From NCBI GenBank assembly GCA_902510815.1, contig CABXDI010000015.1, positions 1-34,771 of the forward strand: a stretch of DNA of 34,771 bases, in the 5' to 3' direction. Origin of the DNA: an uncultured Verrucomicrobiota bacterium. Its GTDB lineage: Bacteria; Verrucomicrobiota; Verrucomicrobiia; Verrucomicrobiales; DEV007. This document shows positions 15,130 through 23,640 of this stretch, piece by piece. The notes below the pieces were generated by a model that was not told where the DNA came from, searched no databases, and saw only the letters and a program-made list of their open reading frames with translations. Position numbers and translations under genes: made by a program. Position 1 is the stretch's first letter. Each line of letters opens with the position of its first letter.

Positions 15130-16434
15130 CTAAGTGAGCAGGGTTTCAATCGGGCCAGTCTTAGAATGGTAGTTCGCTGCTAGGCTCTTCTCCATATTGA
15201 ACCGGTCGACGGGCATTCCGGCAGCATGCAAAAGGGTAGTATATAAGTCATTGATCGGCCGCTTTTCCATTTGAGTGAATTGGCCGGTTTTGATCGGTCC
15301 CTCAGGATTGCCTATAAGGATGAAAGGCCAATTAGCCCCGGATGTGTGCTGCTTGTCAGCGTTATTGCTGGTATAGACGATGAGCGAGTTGTCCATCATG
15401 TTACCATCGCCCTCAGGCATTGATTCGAGCTCTTTGACCAGCTTCACTAGCATGCGGCAATTGTATTGACGAATTTTGACCCAGATCGGATTATCTGGCT
15501 GTTTCATATGACCTAAGTTATGGCCCTGCTGATCAATGCCTAGGCCTCTCCATGCTCCAAATATCTCACCTCGGCCAGAGCCTATGGTAAGGGTGTTGGT
15601 AATGCCTGACTTGAGGGCGGAGATGCCAAGATCAAGTAAAGAATCATGCCAGTCAGTTTCAAATTCTGGATGGGTAATTTTTTCTCCGTACTGAGGGGCG
15701 AATTTTTTGAGATGATCGGAAATGTTGGCAAGTTTTCCGCGCAGCCCATTCATGTCACGGAAACCATCAACGTAACCACTGTAGCGCTCTTTTTCCTCCT
15801 CGGGTAATCCTCGAGAGTTTTGCAGAGCGATTCTCTCCACCGACTGTAACACGTTCGAGCGAGCCTCGTAACGTTCTCTCACCTCACCGGTAGATATGCT
15901 ACCGAAAAGAGATTGGTACAGGTTCTGTGGATTTGAATGCATAAAAATAGGTTTCCCGGGACCCGTTGCTGAAAGGGTAGCTAGTGTTGGTCTTGATTGC
16001 ATGTTGGGGAGTGAATCCATTCCGATGCAGAGATGAGGTAAAATGGTCTCTGGTAAATGCTGACTAATAACATGATCGATAGTGGCACCATGTGGAGGGC
16101 TTCCTATGCCGCCACGGTACCCGCCGAGAGCACCAAAAAAAGCGCTGTGACTCGGGCTCGTGTGTAGGCCATGGAGTCCATTGATTATGTGAATCCTGTC
16201 CTTAAGAGGTTCGAGTGCTTTGATGGGCTCTTGAAAATCAAAACTATCGAGTGATACGGCCTCTTTCAGACCCTTGGGGATGGCGGTATAAGGATCAAAT
16301 CCTTGGTTTTGAAGAAAGAAAATGACTCGCTTAAGTTTCTTCTTTGCGGGTGCTGCTTGAGCTAGTTCTGGGAATAGAGGAGTTGTGACTGCCGTAGCAG
16401 CCATTCCCTTAAACATTTTTCTTCTATTAATCAT
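15130..16434 (-). CDS. DUF1552 family exported protein (module 1)
   Basis: The 434-residue protein starts [15 protein letters not shown], a Tat-like leader ending around AQAAP. The body follows the DUF1552 pattern: [46 protein letters not shown], a central region of charged helices, GHNLGHM, and the C-terminal [21 protein letters not shown]. It resembles DUF1501/alkaline-phosphatase-superfamily-like proteins, and the conserved His/Asp/Asn suggest metal binding, but no activity is proven for the family. It is first in a two-gene unit with the DUF1592 protein. AAAGGG just upstream is a good ribosome site. A direct repeat lies 43-74 bases before the start. Confidence 0.88.
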   Translation of the reverse strand: MINRRKMFKGMAATAVTTPLFPELAQAAPAKKKLKRVIFFLQNQGFDPYTAIPKGLKEAVSLDSFDFQEPIKALEPLKDRIHIINGLHGLHTSPSHSAFFGALGGYRGGIGSPPHGATIDHVISQHLPETILPHLCIGMDSLPNMQSRPTLATLSATGPGKPIFMHSNPQNLYQSLFGSISTGEVRERYEARSNVLQSVERIALQNSRGLPEEEKERYSGYVDGFRDMNGLRGKLANISDHLKKFAPQYGEKITHPEFETDWHDSLLDLGISALKSGITNTLTIGSGRGEIFGAWRGLGIDQQGHNLGHMKQPDNPIWVKIRQYNCRMLVKLVKELESMPEGDGNMMDNSLIVYTSNNADKQHTSGANWPFILIGNPEGPIKTGQFTQMEKRPINDLYTTLLHAAGMPVDRFNMEKSLAANYHSKTGPIETLLT

Positions 16435-16476
16435 TGGCCCTTTCGATCAGTCTTAATAATACTTTGAGACACTTCA

Positions 16477-16508
16477 TTTGTCGAACCTATTAATTGTTTG
16501 TCGAACCT
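16477..16508. repeat. Direct repeat of a 12-mer with 20-base period, possible operator
   Basis: TTTGTCGAACCT occurs exactly at 16477-16488 and again at 16497-16508. The 20-base period is about two helical turns, as expected for tandem binding of one regulator on the same DNA face. It lies in the 247-base divergent region between the DUF1552 gene (minus, start 16434) and the beta-helix gene (plus, start 16682), closer to the former. Confidence 0.45.
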
Positions 16509-16681
16509 TTGCGATATGCAGTTTTTAACCTGTTATGAGTCTTTATGTTTTATCAGAGTATTGCGTGGTCTGTATTCTGCCTCTATCATTTAGCTGGCCG
16601 TATTTGATTAATTAAAACTACAATTATCCTTTTGGTAGGACTCAGCATGAATCCAATTATTAAAAAATCTCATCATTAATA

Positions 16682-18052
16682 ATGAAGAAATCCGTACCTC
16701 TTATTACCTTGGTTCTTTTTGCTCTAGTCACATATTGCAGCGGTGCTGATTATTACATCGATTCGGTGAACGGATCAGATGACAATGACGGTCTCTCGAT
16801 ACTCAAGCCCTGGAAGTCGCATATGAAAGCGGAGTCAGCCTCATTGGCTGCGGGAGATGTAGTCCACTTCAAGAGGGGATCTGCTTTCTCCGGTAATATT
16901 CGAATAAGTGAATCTGGCACAGTGGCTAAGCCGATACGGCTGACTTCCTATGGGAAGGGCGATTTGCCAAAGTTTACCAATCCCACTACCCGCGATGCCA
17001 GCGGCAACGCGATTACGCTTGGAGGCGACTACATCATCGTAGAAAACCTACATTTTCACGATACCCCAGGGGAGTACGTTTCGGGGATGATCATTATGAC
17101 GAGACTGGCCGCGCTCCGTATCGAACACGGTTCGGATCATTGCATTATCCGAAATAATGAATTCATCAAGACTGGTCAGGGCATTATGTCAGCTGGCGAG
17201 CATACCTTGATAACAAAGAATTATTTGGATGGTCCGAGTTATGCACTGTGGAGAACGTCAAAAAGTAGCTGGGGACCGATGGGGATACATTTAAATATCG
17301 GCAACCAGGAAATCTCATACAATACCATTAAGAATTTTGGGACTAAAGACAGCCCATGGGGCTCAGACGGCGGCGCTATCGAAATAGATTGCGGTAGATA
17401 TCATAAGAAAAATATCTATATTCACCATAACTATTCGGAAGGAAATGCTGGATTCATTGAATCCAGCTGGGACTACGATTGGCCGCGATATCGACAAGAA
17501 ATCTATAACTGGAGAGTGGCCTTCAATGTGTGCTACGATGGACAGTCATGGCTATTCATGTTGGCGCCATGCACAGGTATCTATTTCGATAACAATACGA
17601 TAGCCAGATACAATGGATTCGGTAGATCCCAAAATGCCTGTGCCCGTATTGATGTTCGAGGCGGGAGCCCTGTTGGTAAACCTTCGGGGGCCCATTTCAG
17701 GAACAATCTGTTTATCTATTCGTCCTCTCCTTATACCGGTAATCGATCTGGTGGCGCACTGAAAACAGCTAACTGGTACTCTAAGTACAAATCTCCTGGC
17801 ACTAAATATATGGGTGACAGCAGTCAGGCAGGCAGCGGCGATCCCGGCCTTATCGATCTTGAGAAACAAGATTATCATCTCAAACCAGATAGCCCATTAC
17901 GTGGTACAGGAATCAACTTAAGCGAGTTCTATAAATCAGATTTCAACGGTCGTCCATTGCCTAAGACCGGCAAATGGGATATCGGTGCGATTCAATACAA
18001 CACGACCAAGTCTACCAAAGGATTGCAGCCGAAACTATTAATAGGCAGATAA
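16682..18052 (+). CDS. Secreted right-handed parallel beta-helix protein (polysaccharide lyase/hydrolase-like)
   Basis: The 456-residue protein has a signal peptide to about residue 21. The mature start, YYIDSVNGSDDNDGLS followed by KPWKS, is the usual N-terminal strand of extracellular right-handed beta-helix enzymes (pectate-lyase-like fold). Repeating short strands with Asn/His/Ile turns follow: IIRNNEFIKTGQGI, EISYNTIKNFG, IYIHHNYSEGNAG and IYFDNNTIARYNG. The C-terminal DFNGRPLPKTGKWDIGAIQY is a common end of such proteins. The catalytic type (lyase or glycoside hydrolase) cannot be told from sequence by eye, but it is a likely polymer-cutting partner of the sulfatases. Confidence 0.82.
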   Translation: MKKSVPLITLVLFALVTYCSGADYYIDSVNGSDDNDGLSILKPWKSHMKAESASLAAGDVVHFKRGSAFSGNIRISESGTVAKPIRLTSYGKGDLPKFTNPTTRDASGNAITLGGDYIIVENLHFHDTPGEYVSGMIIMTRLAALRIEHGSDHCIIRNNEFIKTGQGIMSAGEHTLITKNYLDGPSYALWRTSKSSWGPMGIHLNIGNQEISYNTIKNFGTKDSPWGSDGGAIEIDCGRYHKKNIYIHHNYSEGNAGFIESSWDYDWPRYRQEIYNWRVAFNVCYDGQSWLFMLAPCTGIYFDNNTIARYNGFGRSQNACARIDVRGGSPVGKPSGAHFRNNLFIYSSSPYTGNRSGGALKTANWYSKYKSPGTKYMGDSSQAGSGDPGLIDLEKQDYHLKPDSPLRGTGINLSEFYKSDFNGRPLPKTGKWDIGAIQYNTTKSTKGLQPKLLIGR

Positions 18053-18155
18053 ATTCCATACTAGTATGAAACAAGTATTATTTTTTCTCATTGCTTCTTT
18101 TTTTGATGGTTGCCGTTAATCTTTTACCAACTAAAAAAATGGAGTAAGATTGGAT

Positions 18156-19256
18156 ATGAAACAGCTTTTTTTGATCTTTGCGGCGGTTCAGTTGGTCCTT
18201 TTCCTGAACCTCTCTCAATTGGGAGCAAAACAGATTCCAGTCCTAGAAACCAAGGGAGATGTTTATAAGACGGAAGGTGCCAATGACCCATTGATTTATG
18301 ACAGCACTGTTGGTAACAAAAAATGTATTATGTTATACGCCGACTTTTCGGATGCTGTTATGAAGATCGATACAAAGGAGCGGGCCAAGGGTGTTTTGGG
18401 CAATGGGATATTTCAGAAACTGTTTCATGAGCAGTCCTATGGTAAAATGACCCTTGAGATTGAGCATGTCCATGGTTGGCGGCGCTTGTCTAAGGCTGCT
18501 AGTAAATACAGTAGCAGGACAACGGATTCACACCGTGAACTTTTTATGGAGATATTTGACCTATATCCAAAAATAGATTTTCTGGATTACGACTACATCA
18601 TGGTCAATATGCCGCGCATCGGGAACACTGCTTTCGGGGAGAGAGATGAGCTCGCTATTCCTTATAAAGGCAAGAAAATCAATGTAGCGCTGAACATTTC
18701 CAGTGTCAGTCCTTATGTGCTTGCCCATGAAACGGCGCACCTCATGGGTCTTCCCGATCTTTATACTTATGGTGGTGTTGAAGGCCCAAAGAATCCTGCG
18801 GGCCCTTGGGACATCATGTCTTCGGCTGGTCGAGCAAGTGGTTTTCTAGGTTGGCATCGTCACAAATTTGAATGGCTTGACGCCGACAGGAAAACATACA
18901 TTACCTCGGGCACTCATCGATTAAATATCACCTCTTTGAATACTTCTTCCGGTGTTTCAATGATTGTCATACCTGTAGATGATCCGGTTAAACCTAGTAA
19001 TGTTTTTGTAATAGAGATTTCGCAGCCATTGCGAAGCAAAGGTAAAATTCATGATTTTGTTGGTGTTCTTGTTTATAGTGTCGACGCTAAACTTGCTACA
19101 GGACGGAACCCGGTCCTTGTTTATCCGAAAGAAGATTTAATTAAGGCTCCATTCCTGCAGGGAGATAGATTCGATCACACAGATGCGCCTATGAGTATGA
19201 AGGTGTTGAAAAAAAATGGGGATGGATCATACATGATTGAAGTGAAGGTAAAATAG
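18156..19256 (+). CDS. Secreted M6-like metalloprotease
   Basis: Start ATG 18156 has GGAG 11 bases upstream; TTG 18150 is in frame but too close to that site. A signal peptide covers roughly residues 1-24. The zinc motif is AHETAHLMGLPDLY (HExxHxxGxxD; H191, E192, H195 from the ATG). WDIMSSAGRASGFLGWHR follows, containing the Met-turn-like IMS, as in immune-inhibitor-A/M6 peptidases. The N-terminal half (CIMLYADFSDA, LFHEQSYGKM) also fits the M6 pattern. The C-terminal 110 residues are beta-rich. It is probably a secreted peptidase for nutrient acquisition or protein maturation. About 100 bases upstream there is only a 17-codon ORF (18066-18119). Confidence 0.85.
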   Translation: MKQLFLIFAAVQLVLFLNLSQLGAKQIPVLETKGDVYKTEGANDPLIYDSTVGNKKCIMLYADFSDAVMKIDTKERAKGVLGNGIFQKLFHEQSYGKMTLEIEHVHGWRRLSKAASKYSSRTTDSHRELFMEIFDLYPKIDFLDYDYIMVNMPRIGNTAFGERDELAIPYKGKKINVALNISSVSPYVLAHETAHLMGLPDLYTYGGVEGPKNPAGPWDIMSSAGRASGFLGWHRHKFEWLDADRKTYITSGTHRLNITSLNTSSGVSMIVIPVDDPVKPSNVFVIEISQPLRSKGKIHDFVGVLVYSVDAKLATGRNPVLVYPKEDLIKAPFLQGDRFDHTDAPMSMKVLKKNGDGSYMIEVKVK

Positions 19257-19328
19257 AAACCATTGGGATCTTTCTAAGATGTTGAATGGTTGCAATTAGT
19301 ATGATGCTTAATTCAGCTTTTAGATTTT

Positions 19329-19802
19329 ATGGAAAAAGTTAACATATTTGTAGATGTTCAAAACATTTACTACACCACAAAGCAGATTTACAAAAGTCAC
19401 TTCAATTATAATGCTTTTTGGAAAAAGGTGACTTCTAATAGGGAAGTGGTTAAAGCAATTGCTTACGGTATTGATAGAGGTGATGAGAAGCAGAAACAAT
19501 TTCAGAATATCTTAAGGGGAATTGGTTTTGAATTAAAATTGAAGCCGTTCATTCAAAGAAGTGATGGTTCAGCAAAAGGTGATTGGGATGTAGGAATCAC
19601 AATTGATGTTATGGAATACGCAAAGGATGCGGACGTTGTTGTTCTTGCCTCCGGTGATGGGGATTTTGATTTGTTGATGAGTAAAGTAAGGAGTGATTTT
19701 GCTGTTTCTGCTGAAGTTTATGGTGTAGCTGATTTAACAGCTAGATCTCTCATTAACTCAGCTTCTAAGTTTACTCCTATTGAGAGGGAATTGCTTTTGT
19801 AG
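19329..19802 (+). CDS. NYN-domain (LabA/DUF88-like) predicted ribonuclease
   Basis: This 157-residue cytoplasmic protein is a single NYN/PIN-like domain. The acidic residues expected at the metal-dependent nuclease centre are present: D9 in NIFVDVQN, D87 and D93 in KGDWDVGITIDV, and D110/D112 in LASGDGDFDLL. The closing helix and strand AEVYGVADLTARSLINSASKF match LabA-type proteins. Members are thought to cleave RNA, though substrates are mostly unknown. It lies between two genes for exported enzymes and only 9 bases before the next sulfatase start, so cotranscription with that sulfatase is possible. Confidence 0.87.
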   Translation: MEKVNIFVDVQNIYYTTKQIYKSHFNYNAFWKKVTSNREVVKAIAYGIDRGDEKQKQFQNILRGIGFELKLKPFIQRSDGSAKGDWDVGITIDVMEYAKDADVVVLASGDGDFDLLMSKVRSDFAVSAEVYGVADLTARSLINSASKFTPIERELLL

Positions 19803-19811
19803 TTATTTAAA

Positions 19812-21608
19812 ATGAAAAGACTTTTATTATTCATTTTTTATATTCTCTGTTCTTTCAATTTTGTGCGGGCGGAGCCTCCGCCTATGAACATTGTTTGGAT
19901 CGTCATCGAAGACGCTTCCCCTCATATTGGGTGCTATGGCGAAACACTTATAAAGACGCCGAATCTCGACCAAATGTCTAGGGAGGGCATTCGCTTTAGC
20001 AGCGCCTTTGTCACGGCTCCGGTTTGTTCATCAAGTCGCTCGGCAATGATCAGCGGTATGTATCAGGGCACTCTCGGCGGCCACAACCACCGAAGCCAGA
20101 CCTCGTCAGGAAAGGGTGGAGGTAATGTTGCCTATTACGATAGCTATAAGGTACCAAAGTCAGTAAAATTAATCCCTGAGCTCTTTCGTGATGCCGGGTA
20201 CTACGTGACAAACAAGACTAAGACGGATTATAACTTCATCCCGACTAGCAAGCTCTATCATGGAAGTGATTGGAAAAAAGCGCCTCCCAATCAGCCTATA
20301 TTTGCTCAGTTTCAATTGAAAGGCGGTAAAAATCGTTCAGCTCAAAGTTATGTGAATCCTAGCAAAGTGATTTTGCCGCCGTATTATCCGGTTCATCAGG
20401 AGCTTCAAAAAGATTGGGCTAAGTATTTAGATTCTTGGGTAAGTACCGATAAAGAGGTTGGCGTGATACTAAATGACCTTAAGATGGCTGGACGACTTGA
20501 TTCGACTGCAGTTTTTCTTTGGACTGACCATGGTGTCAGTAACTTGCGCGGTAAACAGTTTCTTTACGAGGAGGGTATTCGTGTTCCTATGATTATAAGA
20601 TTGCCAAGTATGAAGCGAGCAGGAACGGTGAGAGATGACCTCATTGAGCATATTGATGTCGCGGCTTGTTCCTTGAGTCTTGCTGGAATTAAAGTTCCCG
20701 ATAATGTTCAAGGTCGCGATTTCCTTTCCGCTAATTACAAGTCACGGAGATTTATTTTTGCAGGACGAGACCGCTGTGATGAGACGGTTGACATTCAACG
20801 TTGCGTTCGCGATTCCCGTTATAAATACATTCGAAACTTCATGTCGCATGTTCCACATGCTCAACCTAGTCAGTACAAGGACGGTAAAAAGATTTTGCAG
20901 GTCATTAGAGATTTGTACAAGGAAGGTAAACTGAATAAACAGCAGGCGCGCCCTTTTGCATCTCGTCGACCACCGGAAGAGCTTTATGATTTACATAGTG
21001 ATCCATATGAGCTGATTAATTTAGCAGAGGAACCAAAATATCAAAAAGAGTTGCTAGCTATGCGTAAGATTTTGTTTCAACGAATGACTGAGACGCGAGA
21101 CGTTGGTCTTATTCCTGAGCCAATCCTTGAGGACTTGGGGCGAGAGGCAGGCAATAAGTATCAGGCTTTTCTCGATAACGATTATAGCGAGCAGACACGC
21201 CGTTTGATGGATGTCATAACTGCAGGCGAGGCAAATGAAAGTACCAAGTTGTTGAAATATGCAAAGTCTTCGGATTCATCGACGCGTTACTGGGCGACTG
21301 TCTGGCTTGGAGTTAATGAGGTCACTCAAGGTAAGGATATGCTTTTGAAATTGACTGCTGATCGCGTACCCGCTATTCGCGTCGCTGCTGCTCAGGCCTT
21401 GTACCGTCTTGGCGACCAAAGTAAACTGAAACTCTTATTTGATCATATCAACGACCCTAACTTGCTCGTTGGAATGTTTGCCTTGCGAGCGATTGAAGAA
21501 CTTGGCGAAGCGGGTAAAGCCCATAAGGCTAAAATCGTTAAAGCTCAAAAATCAAAATATGAATTCTCTCGGCGCATTGCTAGACGCCTAACGGCTAAAT
21601 GGCGCTAA
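19812..21608 (+). CDS. Secreted sulfatase (N-sulfoglucosamine sulfohydrolase-like) with C-terminal HEAT-like repeats
   Basis: The 598-residue protein has a signal peptide to A20. The metal-ligand motif is VIEDASPHIGCYG, with ED in place of the usual DD, as in heparan N-sulfatase relatives. The signature is C72-S-S-S-R with AMISGMYQG following, and the second metal site is LWTDHGVSNLRGKQFLYEEG. After the sulfatase fold ends near residue 450, a helical tail (about 470-598) has HEAT-like units such as STRYWATVWLGV, PAIRVAAAQALYRLGD and NLLVGMFALRAIEELGE. Such tails are frequent in this sulfatase subgroup and may mediate binding. Substrate specificity is inferred only. Confidence 0.9.
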   Translation: MKRLLLFIFYILCSFNFVRAEPPPMNIVWIVIEDASPHIGCYGETLIKTPNLDQMSREGIRFSSAFVTAPVCSSSRSAMISGMYQGTLGGHNHRSQTSSGKGGGNVAYYDSYKVPKSVKLIPELFRDAGYYVTNKTKTDYNFIPTSKLYHGSDWKKAPPNQPIFAQFQLKGGKNRSAQSYVNPSKVILPPYYPVHQELQKDWAKYLDSWVSTDKEVGVILNDLKMAGRLDSTAVFLWTDHGVSNLRGKQFLYEEGIRVPMIIRLPSMKRAGTVRDDLIEHIDVAACSLSLAGIKVPDNVQGRDFLSANYKSRRFIFAGRDRCDETVDIQRCVRDSRYKYIRNFMSHVPHAQPSQYKDGKKILQVIRDLYKEGKLNKQQARPFASRRPPEELYDLHSDPYELINLAEEPKYQKELLAMRKILFQRMTETRDVGLIPEPILEDLGREAGNKYQAFLDNDYSEQTRRLMDVITAGEANESTKLLKYAKSSDSSTRYWATVWLGVNEVTQGKDMLLKLTADRVPAIRVAAAQALYRLGDQSKLKLLFDHINDPNLLVGMFALRAIEELGEAGKAHKAKIVKAQKSKYEFSRRIARRLTAKWR

Positions 21609-21724
21609 GTTTGAATCTTAATATTCCCCAAGAAAATCAGGTATAATTATCTATCTATTGAGAGGATCCCTTTGAGCTTTCCTGTATATTAATGTTGAGC
21701 TAGGATTAATACTCATCATACGCC

Positions 21725-22678
21725 ATGAAAAAACTACTCTTAATTCCATTGATAGGAACCCTTGGTCTATTGGTTGCTGCTGATCGAGGCAGTCGAACGA
21801 TTCCACAACCAAATAAACCAATTCCCAAAGAGGAAATAATAAAATTCACTGGGCAATTTAAAGACGCCAAACTGAGTCGTGATATTCGAATTCTTTGGCT
21901 TTATGGACCTGAGGATCACGGTGGAGGTGAGCATGACTACATCCGAATAAAGGAATTATTTGTTCCTATGCTGAAGACGGTGGCGCGAGTGACTGTGGAA
22001 GAGGCTTACATGTTCCCTACTCAAGATCAGTTCGACCGGGCTGATCTTATGATTCAATTTCTACACCTTCCAGATTTAACAGATAAGCAATTTTCGATGT
22101 ATCAAAATTATGTTGATGGAGGAGGAGGTGTTGTTTCAATTCACGAGTCTTGCATTATGCGTCCAATCGATCGTGCAAATAAGTTAGCAGGGTGTATCGG
22201 ATGTTCCTGGCAAGGTAATAAACACTCCCACTGGGGTAAGTTTGACAAAAATCATCCTTTGTATCTTAAAAATGAACATCCAGCATTTAAGGGCTTGCCT
22301 AGATCAGTGACCTTTAATGATGAATCTTATTGGAATCTCTTAAAGCGGGATAACGTCGAAGTTATTGGAGCCATTGCTCCTAAATTGGATAATACCAATG
22401 TATCTTTCGCTGATACCCTTAAGAGTGAAGGGATTCGTAGTGATGCTTTTTGGACCTATACCTCTGGTAAGGGGCGTGCATTTGGTACCACCACTGGGCA
22501 CTATACTTATACTTATTTTGATCCAATGTATCGACTGATCTTGTTTCGAGGAATTGCATGGAGCCTAAAGGAAGATGCTGCTCCTTTTATGCCTCTGGTA
22601 TTTCAAGGCATTACTAATGAGGAGGGTCTTGTGGGTACCACTGATTCTATGATGAATTATAAAAATCGCAGAAAATAA
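21725..22678 (+). CDS. Exported ThuA-like domain protein (first copy)
   Basis: The 317-residue protein has a short leader (MKKLLLIPLIGTLGLLVAA). The body is a glutamine-amidotransferase-like ThuA domain: ILWLYGPEDHGGGEHDY near residues 57-72, DLMIQFLHLPDLTDKQF, then a GGGGVVSIHESC strand-loop corresponding to the nucleophile-elbow region, and C-terminal GRAFGTTTGHYTYTYFD plus FRGIAWSL. ThuA was linked to trehalose use in rhizobia, but most secreted PVC members have no known activity; sugar processing is presumed. It is followed after 47 bases by a Tat-exported isomerase and then by a second ThuA-like gene, giving a three-gene group on one strand. Confidence 0.83.
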   Translation: MKKLLLIPLIGTLGLLVAADRGSRTIPQPNKPIPKEEIIKFTGQFKDAKLSRDIRILWLYGPEDHGGGEHDYIRIKELFVPMLKTVARVTVEEAYMFPTQDQFDRADLMIQFLHLPDLTDKQFSMYQNYVDGGGGVVSIHESCIMRPIDRANKLAGCIGCSWQGNKHSHWGKFDKNHPLYLKNEHPAFKGLPRSVTFNDESYWNLLKRDNVEVIGAIAPKLDNTNVSFADTLKSEGIRSDAFWTYTSGKGRAFGTTTGHYTYTYFDPMYRLILFRGIAWSLKEDAAPFMPLVFQGITNEEGLVGTTDSMMNYKNRRK

Positions 22679-22725
22679 TTGTTACTAGCTTCCCTTTTGC
22701 ATTGTGGTGGGTATGATATAAATCC

Positions 22726-23628
22726 ATGAAATCAATTTCTCGACGTTCATTCCTTGGTAGTGCCACTTTGGCTGCTCCGATCATTTCCTTCGCTCCAACG
22801 CTTCTTGCAAAAGATAAAAATGATCCAAACCGTTTTCAGATTGGCATTCAGGAATACACCTTTCACAGATGGATTGGTTCCGGGAAACTCGACCATCTGG
22901 ATTATCCTGCTTTAGCAAAAGATAAATTGGGTATTACCCATATCGAATACTGGAACAGGCCATTTAAGGAAAAACATACTGACAAAAAATATGTTGGTGA
23001 ATTGGTCAAAAGAACTACAGGCGAGGGTATGAAAAACGTACTTATTTTGGTTGATGCAAAGAATCAGCTGGATTCAAAGGATGCCCAAGCGCGTGTACGA
23101 GCAGTTGATGAACACAAAGGTTGGGTGGATTGCGCTGCACAATTAGGCTGTGATGCTATCAGAGTAAATTGTCGTTCTGGAGGAAATCGCGATGAGAATC
23201 TTGAAAATGCGGCCAAGGGTCTGGGTGCTTTGTGTGATTACGCCAAAGGGACCGGAGTGAAGATTGTGATAGAGCCTCATGGAGGCAACTCACAGGATCC
23301 TGATTGGCTCTTAGCTGCGATGAAGAAAATCAATAAACCCAACGCAGGACTCTTACCAGATTTCAATAACTTTGGGCGTTATAATCGTTATGATGGGGTC
23401 ACTAAGAGTCTCCCATATGCTCCGGCTGTTTGTGCCAAGGCGCTGAGGTTCGATGATAAAGGTAATGAAACAAACACCGACTTTTACAAGATGATTAAAA
23501 TTATCTATGATTCTTCATACTCTGGGGTGATCTCCATCGAATTTGAAGGTAACCGAGTGGACCCGATTGAAGGTTCATTAAAAACCAAGGCGCTCATCCA
23601 GAAGGCGCTCAAGGCTGCAGCTTTATAA
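22726..23628 (+). CDS. Tat-exported sugar phosphate isomerase/epimerase
   Basis: The 300-residue protein begins MKSISRRSFLGSATLAAP, a clear twin-arginine signal (SRRSFLG). The mature part is a xylose-isomerase-like TIM barrel: FQIGIQEYTFHRWIG at strand 1, GITHIEYWNRPF, DAIRVNCRSGG, the metal-ligand Glu in VKIVIEPHGGN, GLLPDFNNFG with candidate metal Asp, CAKALRFDDKG, and terminal SGVISIEFEGN. The acidic residues expected for a divalent metal are retained. It is distinct from the isomerase at 4111, though of the same superfamily. Sandwiched between two ThuA-like genes, it probably acts on the same unknown sugar. Confidence 0.86.
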   Translation: MKSISRRSFLGSATLAAPIISFAPTLLAKDKNDPNRFQIGIQEYTFHRWIGSGKLDHLDYPALAKDKLGITHIEYWNRPFKEKHTDKKYVGELVKRTTGEGMKNVLILVDAKNQLDSKDAQARVRAVDEHKGWVDCAAQLGCDAIRVNCRSGGNRDENLENAAKGLGALCDYAKGTGVKIVIEPHGGNSQDPDWLLAAMKKINKPNAGLLPDFNNFGRYNRYDGVTKSLPYAPAVCAKALRFDDKGNETNTDFYKMIKIIYDSSYSGVISIEFEGNRVDPIEGSLKTKALIQKALKAAAL

Positions 23629-23640
23629 TTAGAGGTTCTA

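Noticed and set aside
18066-18119. 17-codon ORF encoding a hydrophobic peptide (MKQVLFFLIASFFDGCR)
   Set aside because: It looks like a signal-peptide remnant but is too short and lacks supporting context.
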